Assembly: GCA_944354085.1 (NCBI GenBank)
Contig: CALVPW010000074.1
Span: 1 to 6,679, forward strand
DNA: 6,679 bases
Direction of reading: 5' to 3'
From: an uncultured Clostridia bacterium
Lineage (GTDB): Bacteria > Bacillota > Clostridia > Christensenellales > Borkfalkiaceae
Below are positions 1 to 5,257 of this stretch, one piece after another. Made by a program: the position numbers and the translations under genes. Under the pieces are notes generated by a model, which was given only the letters and a program-made list of their open reading frames with translations, was not told the origin of the DNA and did no database searches. Position 1 is the stretch's first letter. Each line of letters begins with the position of its first letter.

Positions 1-830
1 ATTTTCTTCCGCCGCGCCTCATGTCTGCCGTGCGCCATCTCAATCTGCATCGGCTGTACGAACTCCGCATCCGCGCGGACAAGCCGCTCAGGGCAAATCT
101 CGACGGCGTATTTTGTTATTTGGGCGAGGAGGGGCGGACGGAGCGTCCGCAGGACGCGCTGTTTCCCACCCGCGAAGAGATCTCCGACGCGCTCTTTGCC
201 GCGAGCGGGTATTCCGTATATTCGGTCGCCGAACAGATCAGGCGCGGCTTCGTGACGGGGCGGGAAGGGGAGCGAATCGGGATCGCAGGGTGCTTCGTAT
301 ACGAAAACGGCGGCGTGCTCTCCGTGCACGACGTTACCTCGCTTTGCATCCGCGTGCCGCATGCCGTCAAAGGATGCGCCGCCGAGCTGTATGCGCGCTG
401 TCTTTCCGACCGCATGCGTTCGATCCTGCTGCTTTCGCCCCCGGGGGGAGGGAAAACGACGCTTTTGCGCGATCTGAGCAGGCTCGTCTGCGTGCGGCGG
501 CGGCTCAACGTGCTCGTCAGCGACGAACGCGGCGAGCTTTCGGCAGGCGATCTCGGCGAAACGGCGGACGTCATCCGCTATGCGGACAAACTGACCGCCT
601 TTACGGCGGGTATCCGCGCCATGCGCCCCGACCTCATCGTCACCGACGAACTTCTGCCCGAAGATTACGCCGCCGTGCGCCGCGCCGTCCAAAGCGGCAT
701 CTGCGTCTTCGCATCCGCCCATCTCACACGGGTGGAGGACGTGCCCGAAAAGCTGTTCGAGCGATACGTTCTTTTGGACGGGCTCGGGCACATCGGAAGC
801 ATCGTCGGGGAAACGCATGCTGTGGCTTAA
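1..830 (+). CDS. spoIIIAA: SpoIIIAA, stage III sporulation ATPase (5' end missing)
   Basis: Cytosolic AAA-type secretion ATPase of the SpoIIIA-SpoIIQ channel, related to type II/IV secretion ATPases and thought to power the complex from the mother cell. Counting from the ATG at position 21, the Walker A loop SPPGGGKTT spans residues 139-147 (Lys145). A Walker B-like strand PDLIVTDEL spans residues 203-211, and the histidine motif FASAHL follows. An N-terminal ELRIRADKPL segment is typical of the family. The reading frame stays open from position 3 through the ATG at 21, and the extra codons read FLPPRL. This resembles the LP-x-x-(I/L) stretch found before the EIRIR motif in relatives, so the true start probably lies left of the window. 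Bacillus SpoIIIAA is about 307 residues; 275 are visible here. The 3' end overlaps spoIIIAB by 14 bases. Recognition is very secure; the start is not. Confidence 0.95.
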   Translation, partial: FLPPRLMSAVRHLNLHRLYELRIRADKPLRANLDGVFCYLGEEGRTERPQDALFPTREEISDALFAASGYSVYSVAEQIRRGFVTGREGERIGIAGCFVYENGGVLSVHDVTSLCIRVPHAVKGCAAELYARCLSDRMRSILLLSPPGGGKTTLLRDLSRLVCVRRRLNVLVSDERGELSAGDLGETADVIRYADKLTAFTAGIRAMRPDLIVTDELLPEDYAAVRRAVQSGICVFASAHLTRVEDVPEKLFERYVLLDGLGHIGSIVGETHAVA

Positions 831-1284
831 AGGGGCGGCTGCCGTGGCGGCGGTCGCGTTCGGCGTGCTCATCGGCTACCTCGCCGCGGAGCGCTACCGC
901 AGCCGAAAACAATTTTTCGCGCAATGGCAGTCCTTCAACGAGCGCTATCTCAACGAACTCAAATATGCGCGCAGGCCGCTGCCGCAGTTCCTTGGCGAAT
1001 ACGCGTATGGCGGCGCTTTTCAAAAGAGGCTTGCGGCGTTCTCCGCCCGCAGTGCCGCGCCGCCGCTCCCTTTTTTGACGGAAGACGAGAAAAAACAGTG
1101 CGACGCGTACTTCGGGATGCTCGGCAAGGGGGATGCGGCGTCGCAGAGCGGATATTTTGCGGCACGGCAGGATACGCTCGCGCAAAAGAGGGCGGAAAGC
1201 GAAAAGGAGGCAAAGGCGAGAGGGGCGCTCTATCTAAAGCTCGGACTGTTGGCAGGGCTGGCGTTCGTCATTCTCATCATTTAA
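817..1284 (+). CDS. spoIIIAB: SpoIIIAB, stage III sporulation membrane protein
   Basis: A 155-residue component of the SpoIIIA channel, distantly related to GspF-type platform proteins of type II secretion. It has an N-terminal hydrophobic segment (about residues 5-23), a charged helical soluble region (about 24-138) and a C-terminal hydrophobic segment (about 140-155), the family's usual layout. Family features include FNERYLNEL near residue 40, YFGMLGKGDAASQ at 98-110, and a KLGLLAGLAFVILII-type tail. Bacillus SpoIIIAB is about 171 residues, so the length is normal. The ATG sits inside the end of spoIIIAA (14-base overlap) with only a weak purine-rich stretch (ggggaa) before it, which suggests translational coupling. 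Its stop overlaps the start of spoIIIAC by one base (TAATG). Confidence 0.93.
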   Translation: MLWLKGAAAVAAVAFGVLIGYLAAERYRSRKQFFAQWQSFNERYLNELKYARRPLPQFLGEYAYGGAFQKRLAAFSARSAAPPLPFLTEDEKKQCDAYFGMLGKGDAASQSGYFAARQDTLAQKRAESEKEAKARGALYLKLGLLAGLAFVILII

Positions 1285-1481
1285 TGGATATTTCCGTGAT
1301 CTTCAAGCTGGCAGCCATCGGCATCCTTGTGACCGTCGTCTGCCAGATCTTAAAAAAATCTGACCGCGACGATATCTCCACCGTCGTATCCATCGTCGGG
1401 CTCGTCATCGCGCTCACCATCGCCGTCACGATGATCGCAGATCTCTTCGGCGTCATCCGTGAAATTTTCGCCTTTGCATGA
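1284..1481 (+). CDS. spoIIIAC: SpoIIIAC, small stage III sporulation membrane protein
   Basis: A 65-residue integral membrane protein of the SpoIIIA complex; Bacillus SpoIIIAC is 68 residues. It consists of two hydrophobic helices (about residues 5-24 and 35-55) joined by a short charged loop, KKSDRDDIS, which matches the KKxxRDE-like loop usual in the family. The start is the ATG sharing its A with the spoIIIAB stop. No Shine-Dalgarno sequence is visible, so translation probably depends on ribosomes finishing spoIIIAB. A longer reading in the same frame from 924 covers out-of-frame spoIIIAB sequence and is not a real extension. The stop overlaps spoIIIAD by four bases (ATGA). SpoIIIAC and SpoIIIAD are sequence-related and probably form an inner-membrane platform; that role is inferred from the family. 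Confidence 0.93.
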   Translation: MDISVIFKLAAIGILVTVVCQILKKSDRDDISTVVSIVGLVIALTIAVTMIADLFGVIREIFAFA

Positions 1482-1879
1482 CAACGGTCGTTTTACAACT
1501 CGTCGGGATCGCGTTCGTGACGGCGGTCGCCGTGCTCCTCGTACGCCATACCCATCCGGAGATCGCCGTCGTCATTTCGATCGCGGGCGGCATCATCCTG
1601 CTGCTCTTCGGGCTCGAAGCCTTCCGCGGGACGCTCTCTGTCTTTGAGGAGATCGCCGCGGCGACGGGCATCCGCGCGCCCATCGTAAAAACGCTCCTGA
1701 AAATGGTCGGGATCGGGTATCTTGTGGAATTCAGCGCGGGGATCTTGAACGATTTCGGACAAAGCTCGCTCTCGGACAAACTCGTGTTCGGCGGGAAGAT
1801 CGTCATCCTCATCCTGTCCGTTCCCATCCTGCAAAGCGTCCTTTCCCTGGTCGCGGAACTCATCGGTCTGATCGCATGA
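1478..1879 (+). CDS. spoIIIAD: SpoIIIAD, stage III sporulation membrane protein
   Basis: A polytopic membrane protein of the SpoIIIA channel, 133 residues, the same length as the Bacillus protein. Hydrophobic segments lie at about residues 3-23, 28-46, 70-88 and 103-132. The central block LLKMVGIGYLVEFSAGILND, followed by GGKIVILILSVPIL, is the family's best-conserved region. The N-terminal half resembles SpoIIIAC, as expected from their common origin. It begins in an ATGA overlap with spoIIIAC and ends in an ATGA overlap with spoIIIAE. No Shine-Dalgarno sequence stands out before its start, so coupling to spoIIIAC is likely. Confidence 0.94.
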   Translation: MTTVVLQLVGIAFVTAVAVLLVRHTHPEIAVVISIAGGIILLLFGLEAFRGTLSVFEEIAAATGIRAPIVKTLLKMVGIGYLVEFSAGILNDFGQSSLSDKLVFGGKIVILILSVPILQSVLSLVAELIGLIA

Positions 1880-3066
1880 AACGCACTGCCTGTAAAAAGA
1901 TCTGCATCTGTCTTTTGCTTCTGCTCCTTTGCGTGTTTTTGCAGGGCGCGCCGCAGCGCGCCGCCGCATATACCGCCGAAGAGCAGCAGGCGATGGACGA
2001 GCTCGGCGCCGAGATCGACGATCTTTTGCAGGCGCTGGATACGCAGGCGCTGCAAGAATATCTCGACGGGCTCTCGCCGCAGGAGGAGCGCGACGTCAAA
2101 GAGATCTTATCCTCCCTCGTCTCGGGTGATTTTGCGCTTGGATACGACTCTCTCGCGGAGGCGGTATTGTCGCTCGTGTGGGAGGAGGGGAAGGCGATGC
2201 TGCCCGCTTTTTCCGTGATCGTGGCGGTCGCGATCGTGTGCGGTATCCTGAACTCAGCAAAAAACGGCTTTTTGCAGAGTAGTATGTCAGACATAATACA
2301 CTTTACGTCCTACATTGCCGTGGGTGCGGTCGTACTTTCGCTGCTTGCCAATATATTGTCCGTCGGATTTTCTGCAATGGAGGAGATGCGGCGGCAGATG
2401 GAGATCGTATCGCCGCTCCTGCTCACGCTGATGGCGGCGAGCGGGGGCGCCGTCTCCGCAGGCGTCTTCCGCCCGGCGGTCGTATTTTTGTCGGGTGCGA
2501 TCTGCGAACTCTTTACCGCCGTCGTTTTGCCGACGTCCGTCGCCGTCATCGTCCTCACCTTCATCGGCAATCTGTCAAAGGAGGTGCGCTGCGAAAAGCT
2601 CGGCGGGCTTTTTAAGAGCGTCAACAAGTGGCTGATCGGGCTCACGCTCGGGCTTTTTACGCTCTTTTTGACGGTGCAGGGCATTGCGTCCGCGCAATAC
2701 GACGGGATCTCGCTGCGCACGATCAAATATCTGATCTCGGGTTCCGTTCCCATCGTCGGCGGATTTTTGTCGGGCGGAGCCGATCTTGTGCTCGCGGGGA
2801 GCGCGCTCATCAAAAGTGCGCTCGGCTCTTTCAGCATCTTTTTGCTGCTCTCCGCCGTGCTGCGTCCCGTATTGCTCTTTGCGGCGTTCCAGCTTTTTTT
2901 GCGGCTTTCCGCGGCGGCGGCCGAGCCCGTCGGCGGCAAGATCTCCTCTTTTTTGAGCACGCTTGCGGGCGACTGCGGCTTTTTTGTGGCGGGGCTCTTG
3001 TGTGTGGCGTTTTTGTACTTTCTGACCGTCGTCCTCATGGTGTGCTCCGCGGGGGTCATCTTCTGA
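1876..3066 (+). CDS. spoIIIAE: SpoIIIAE, large polytopic stage III sporulation membrane protein
   Basis: The largest membrane subunit of the SpoIIIA complex, 396 residues (Bacillus about 399). It opens with a signal-like sequence: a basic start (MKRTACKK), a leucine-rich core (residues 10-23) and a likely cleavage zone near AAAYTAEE (29-36). A helical acidic extracytoplasmic region follows (about 32-100), then seven or so hydrophobic segments to the C terminus. Family landmarks are the stretch GLTLGLFTLFLTVQGIAS, a DGISLRTIKYLISGSVPIVG block, and the closing GDCGFFVAGLL region. It starts in an ATGA overlap with spoIIIAD and ends in a TGATG overlap with spoIIIAF. Its exact job is unresolved in the family; a permease-like core of the channel is the usual proposal. 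Confidence 0.95.
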   Translation: MKRTACKKICICLLLLLLCVFLQGAPQRAAAYTAEEQQAMDELGAEIDDLLQALDTQALQEYLDGLSPQEERDVKEILSSLVSGDFALGYDSLAEAVLSLVWEEGKAMLPAFSVIVAVAIVCGILNSAKNGFLQSSMSDIIHFTSYIAVGAVVLSLLANILSVGFSAMEEMRRQMEIVSPLLLTLMAASGGAVSAGVFRPAVVFLSGAICELFTAVVLPTSVAVIVLTFIGNLSKEVRCEKLGGLFKSVNKWLIGLTLGLFTLFLTVQGIASAQYDGISLRTIKYLISGSVPIVGGFLSGGADLVLAGSALIKSALGSFSIFLLLSAVLRPVLLFAAFQLFLRLSAAAAEPVGGKISSFLSTLAGDCGFFVAGLLCVAFLYFLTVVLMVCSAGVIF

Positions 3067-3521
3067 TGCGCGCCTATATCCTTGCCGTTGCGGGGATCGT
3101 GCTCATCGCCGCGCTCATCACCCTCATCGCCCCGAGCGGCAAGATGGGAAAGTTTTTGCAAGGCGCGGTAAAGCTCGCCATCCTCGCCGTCATGATCGTT
3201 CCGTTCGGCGCGCTGCTCAAAAACCAACCGCCCTCCGTCACGGCGGGAACGGATATCGCGGCGGACGAGGGGTATCTTGCATACTGCGCGCGCGAAAAGG
3301 GGCATGCGGACGCCGTCGATCTTCTGCTCGCTCTGGAAAAGGAGGGCATCTCTGCGGAGGTAAAGGTGGAGCGCAACGCAGATGCGACATTTTCCTACCA
3401 AAAAATCACCGTACACGTTCTCTCGCCCGTTCTATCCGCGGCGGATGAACATATATATATGTTAGATCAGATCGAAGCGGCGCTCGAAGCACACTACGGC
3501 TGCGAAGCGGAGGTCTCATGA
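3066..3521 (+). CDS. spoIIIAF: SpoIIIAF, stage III sporulation membrane protein
   Basis: A 151-residue channel component with two N-terminal membrane segments (about residues 5-22 and 32-51) and a soluble C-terminal domain (about 65-151). The soluble part has the alternation of a ring-building-type fold: helix DAVDLLLALEKEGI (82-95), strand SAEVKVERN, strand KITVHVLSP (113-121), helix MLDQIEAALEAHYG (132-145), and a short final strand. Bacillus SpoIIIAF is about 206 residues, so this one is short, mainly between the second membrane segment and the soluble domain. Position in the operon supports the call as much as sequence does. The ATG shares its A with the spoIIIAE stop. A 16-base AT palindrome lies within codons 128-133. 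The gene ends in an ATGA overlap with spoIIIAG. Confidence 0.86.
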   Translation: MRAYILAVAGIVLIAALITLIAPSGKMGKFLQGAVKLAILAVMIVPFGALLKNQPPSVTAGTDIAADEGYLAYCAREKGHADAVDLLLALEKEGISAEVKVERNADATFSYQKITVHVLSPVLSAADEHIYMLDQIEAALEAHYGCEAEVS

Positions 3522-3868
3522 AATTTGATCTGAAAAAACTTTGGGAGAACAGGACGGCGCGCATCCTGCTCATCGCGCTCGCGGGCGTAGTGCTGCTGTT
3601 CCTGTGCATGGCGGCGTTTTCGCCCCGCAAAGAGAGTACCGCCGAGCTAACGCCGACGGAGGCGAGGCTTTCCGCCATCTTGTCGGAGGTCGCGGGGGCG
3701 GGCAGTGTGCGGGCGATGATCGCCGAAGAAGACGGGGTCCCCGTCTCGGCGGTCGTACTTTTTGACGGGGAGGACGGGATCCTCATCCGCCTGCGTTTGA
3801 CGCAAGTGACCGCCGCCTCTTTGAACATTGCCGAAAACAGGGTGATCGTATGCCCTTCGGAAGGATAA
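3518..3868 (+). CDS. spoIIIAG: SpoIIIAG, short form of the channel ring protein
   Basis: Ring-forming component of the mother cell-forespore channel. It has a basic cytosolic start, one membrane segment (about residues 15-34) and a small C-terminal ring-building-type domain: helix PTEARLSAILSEVAG (46-60), strand SVRAMIAEE (63-71), strand VSAVVLFDG (76-84), helix ILIRLRLTQVTAASLNI (88-104) and strand NRVIVCPS (107-114). The DGVPVSAVVLFDG...LNIAENRVIVCP pattern matches the end of SpoIIIAG proteins (GVLVVA...V...L.V....V.V.P). At 116 residues it is about half the Bacillus length (229). The roughly 50-60 residue insertion normally found between the first strand and the final part of the domain appears to be absent. 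The frame is intact, so this looks like a genuinely small protein rather than a broken gene. It begins in an ATGA overlap with spoIIIAF and has a good ribosome site, GGAGGT at 3509-3514. Confidence 0.85.
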   Translation: MKFDLKKLWENRTARILLIALAGVVLLFLCMAAFSPRKESTAELTPTEARLSAILSEVAGAGSVRAMIAEEDGVPVSAVVLFDGEDGILIRLRLTQVTAASLNIAENRVIVCPSEG

Positions 3869-3880
3869 TCTTATAATAGG

Positions 3881-3886
3881 AAGGAG
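3881..3886 (+). promoter_or_regulatory. Ribosome binding site of spoIIIAH
   Basis: AAGGAG lies five bases before the ATG at 3892. It decides between two nearby ATGs: the one at 3888 opens a different frame made of arginine-rich shadow sequence, and the one at 3892 gives SpoIIIAH. This is one of the strongest ribosome sites in the spoIIIA part of the window. Confidence 0.75.
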
Positions 3887-3891
3887 AATGT

Positions 3892-4371
3892 ATGTCGAAC
3901 GGAAAGAAAATTGCACTCATGTCTACGCTGGTGTTGCTGCTCGCCGTGACGGCGATCTTCAACTTCGTGCTTGCGGGAACGCAGGCGGCGGACGTGGACG
4001 CCGACGTCGAAGCCAACTATTTCACGACCTACCGCGCCGACCGCAATTCCACGCGGAGCGAGGAATTCGTACAGCTCGACAGCGTGATCTCCGCGAGCGA
4101 AGTCGGCAGCGAAGAGTACGACGCCGCCGTGGCGCGCAAGCAGGAGCTCGTCGAAATGATGGAGGATGAGCTCGTGATGGAATCCATCATCAAGACGATG
4201 GGATTCTCGGACGCGGCTGTCGCGATCGGGGACGGCGAGAACATCAACGTGTTCGTCAATTCGAGCGAACTTACTTCGGAAATGGTCACAAAGATCTTCT
4301 ACGCGCTCGAAGTTGAGCAGAATATCCGCGACGGAAACATTATAATTATGCCCGTTTATGCGGAAAGTTGA
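3892..4371 (+). CDS. spoIIIAH: SpoIIIAH, channel protein that pairs with forespore SpoIIQ
   Basis: Mother-cell protein whose extracellular domain binds forespore SpoIIQ across the intermembrane space and forms a ring related to the EscJ/PrgK proteins of type III secretion. The 159 residues comprise a short basic start, one membrane segment (about 7-28), an acidic linker (30-85) and the ring-building domain (about 86-155). In that domain, helix QELVEMMEDELVMESIIKTM precedes GFSDAAVAIGDGENINVFVN, then helix TSEMVTKIFYALEVEQNI and the closing strand NIIIMPVY. This is the typical SpoIIIAH end. Bacillus SpoIIIAH is about 218 residues; the shortening is in the linker. The gene is separated from spoIIIAG by 23 bases and is the only spoIIIA member here without an overlap. 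No hairpin terminator follows. SpoIIQ is not in the window. Confidence 0.93.
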   Translation: MSNGKKIALMSTLVLLLAVTAIFNFVLAGTQAADVDADVEANYFTTYRADRNSTRSEEFVQLDSVISASEVGSEEYDAAVARKQELVEMMEDELVMESIIKTMGFSDAAVAIGDGENINVFVNSSELTSEMVTKIFYALEVEQNIRDGNIIIMPVYAES

Positions 4372-4380
4372 AAAAAACAG

Positions 4381-4409
4381 TAGTAAATTCCAAAAATATG
4401 TGCTATAAT
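4381..4409 (+). promoter_or_regulatory. Likely vegetative (SigA-type) promoter with extended -10
   Basis: The gap between spoIIIAH and the Asp23-family gene is distinctly AT-rich against the surroundings. It contains TGCTATAAT (4401-4409), a perfect -10 hexamer at 4404-4409 with the extended TG. Seventeen bases upstream the -35 position reads TAGTAA (4381-4386), a poor match to TTGACA (3 of 6), which an extended -10 can offset. Transcription would start near 4416, leaving a leader of about 25 bases. This would give the housekeeping genes their own expression, independent of the sporulation-specific promoter expected upstream of spoIIIAA, outside the window. No terminator separates the two units. 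Confidence 0.6.
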
Positions 4410-4418
4410 AGATGCACC

Positions 4419-4437
4419 AAGGAGCTTCAAGGAGAGG
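4419..4437 (+). promoter_or_regulatory. Tandem Shine-Dalgarno-like motifs before the Asp23-family gene
   Basis: Two copies of CAAGGAG lie ten bases apart (4418-4424 and 4428-4434), the second running on as GAGG to 4437. The second copy is correctly placed for the ATG at 4441 and is the likely ribosome site. The first is too far upstream for that start, with no alternative start in the same frame between them. Confidence 0.55.
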
Positions 4438-4440
4438 ATC

Positions 4441-4818
4441 ATGGCAAGCATCAAGTACAATCCGAACGGACAAAAGGGCAAAGTCACCTACAGCGCGGAT
4501 ATCGTGAGCGGCATCGTCGTGCTGAGTTTGCAGGAGACGGAGGGCATCGAGCTCGTTCCTTCCAAGAATAAGGGCATCAAACTTTACTTCGAGAAAGAGG
4601 GCATCTTCGTCGATATCTCCGTGATCGCGCATTACGGGTACAAAGTGCCCGAGCTTGCCTTCCGCATCCAGCAAAACATCAAGCAGATGGTGGAGTCGAT
4701 GACGAAATACAAGATCGCCAAGGTCGACGTCCATGTGACGAGCGTCGTTTTCCCGCAGCGGAAAGCGGAAGCGCCCGAACAACCTGCCGCGCCTGCGGCA
4801 AACGCAGAACAAAACTGA
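4441..4818 (+). CDS. yqhY: Asp23/Gls24 (DUF322) family protein, YqhY-like
   Basis: A soluble 125-residue Asp23-family protein. The core runs from GKVTYSADIVSGIVVLSLQE (13-32) through EGIELVP (34-40), GIKLYFEKEGIFVDISVIAHYG (45-66), a helix PELAFRIQQNIKQMVESM (70-87) and the closing strand AKVDVHVTSVVF (93-104). It ends in a disordered Gln/Pro/Ala-rich tail (106-125). The usual Gly after VESMT is replaced by Lys (MTKYKI). Position just before nusB and folD matches Bacillus yqhY, which sits beside accBC and has been linked to control of acetyl-CoA carboxylase. Here accBC are not adjacent, so that role is uncertain. There is no membrane segment and no AmaP-like partner nearby. The gene has its own promoter and ribosome site. 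The family is certain; the YqhY assignment rests on gene order. Confidence 0.88.
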   Translation: MASIKYNPNGQKGKVTYSADIVSGIVVLSLQETEGIELVPSKNKGIKLYFEKEGIFVDISVIAHYGYKVPELAFRIQQNIKQMVESMTKYKIAKVDVHVTSVVFPQRKAEAPEQPAAPAANAEQN

Positions 4819-4823
4819 GATCG

Positions 4824-4847
4824 TTCCCTTCCCGTCGCGGAAGGGAA
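4824..4847 (+). terminator. Strong hairpin between the Asp23-family gene and nusB (possible attenuator)
   Basis: TTCCCTTCC (4824-4832) and GGAAGGGAA (4839-4847) form a perfect 9-bp stem with a six-base loop, starting five bases after the Asp23-family stop. Only three T residues follow (4848-4850), so as an intrinsic terminator it is weak. It could reduce read-through into nusB, protect the upstream message from 3' decay, or mark a processing site. The ribosome site of nusB lies just past the stem. Confidence 0.45.
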
Positions 4848-4864
4848 TTTGCCATGAGGGACAT

Positions 4865-5257
4865 ATGAGGAGCGATGCAAGAGAAGCGGCGTTCCAGATC
4901 GTCTTTGCCGATCTGTTCGGCGGAGACGGCAAAAAGGGATTCCGCACCGCCATCTACAAAGAACACGGGCTCAAAGAGGAGGACAGCGCCTTTGCCGAGG
5001 CGCTCGTGACCGCCGTCTTTGCGCATAAAGAAGAACTCACCCGCGAGATCGGCGCCCACGTCACGCGGTTCGCCGATTACCGTATCTATCCTGCCGACAA
5101 AGCCATTCTTTTGTTGGCGCTTGCCGAGATCAGATATATTTCCGACGTGCCGTCCGTCGTTTCCGTTTCAGAAGCGGCGGCTTTGGCGCGCAAATATTCA
5201 ACGGAAAAGTCGACGGACTTCGTCAACGGCGTGTTGGGAGGCATCATCAACCAATGA
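4865..5257 (+). CDS. nusB: NusB, transcription antitermination factor
   Basis: RNA-binding factor that pairs with NusE (ribosomal protein S10) on boxA RNA to support rRNA antitermination and ribosome assembly. The 130-residue all-helical protein is of normal length. Family marks are the N-terminal REAAFQIVFADLF (6-18), ADKAILLLALAEIRYISDVP (77-96), SVVSVSEAAALARKYSTEKS (97-116) and DFVNGVLGGI (118-127). The ATG at 4865 has a modest ribosome site (GAGG at 4856-4859) and puts the conserved Arg-x-x-A near the terminus, as expected. A four-codon out-of-frame reading from the ATG at 4854 ends across this start. The gene overlaps folD by four bases (ATGA). The nusB-folD neighbourhood is widespread in Bacillota. 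Confidence 0.95.
   Translation: MRSDAREAAFQIVFADLFGGDGKKGFRTAIYKEHGLKEEDSAFAEALVTAVFAHKEELTREIGAHVTRFADYRIYPADKAILLLALAEIRYISDVPSVVSVSEAAALARKYSTEKSTDFVNGVLGGIINQ

Noticed and set aside
438..448. Run of C followed by G (CCCCCGGGGGG) in spoIIIAA
   Set aside because: It is simply the codon choice for Pro-Pro-Gly-Gly-Gly of the Walker A loop, and the frame is intact across it, so there is no sign of an indel or special structure.
113..1078. Open frame of 321 codons on the plus strand over spoIIIAA and spoIIIAB
   Set aside because: Extremely Arg/Ala-rich out-of-frame reading of GC-rich genes, with no domain.
2310..3416. Long open frame of 368 codons on the minus strand, opposite spoIIIAE and spoIIIAF
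   Set aside because: It lies opposite two well-recognised genes, has no recognisable domain, is rich in Ser/Thr/Lys/Pro in a way expected from the complement of membrane-protein codons, and has no convincing start context. GC-biased third positions keep antisense frames open.
3872..3877. TATAAT hexamer between spoIIIAG and spoIIIAH
   Set aside because: The -35 position reads TATGCC and there is no extended -10. It lies only about 15 bases before the spoIIIAH start, leaving almost no leader. Chance is more likely.
4368..4571. Small open frame starting with TTG in an overlap with the spoIIIAH stop
   Set aside because: Its second half is an Arg/His-rich out-of-frame reading of the Asp23-family gene, and its first half runs through the promoter. 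No ribosome site supports the TTG.
3871..4953. Open frame of 360 codons on the minus strand, spanning spoIIIAH, the promoter gap and the Asp23-family gene
   Set aside because: Rich in Asp, His, Arg and Leu, as expected for a complement of coding sequence. It crosses real gene boundaries and a promoter, and no family is recognised.
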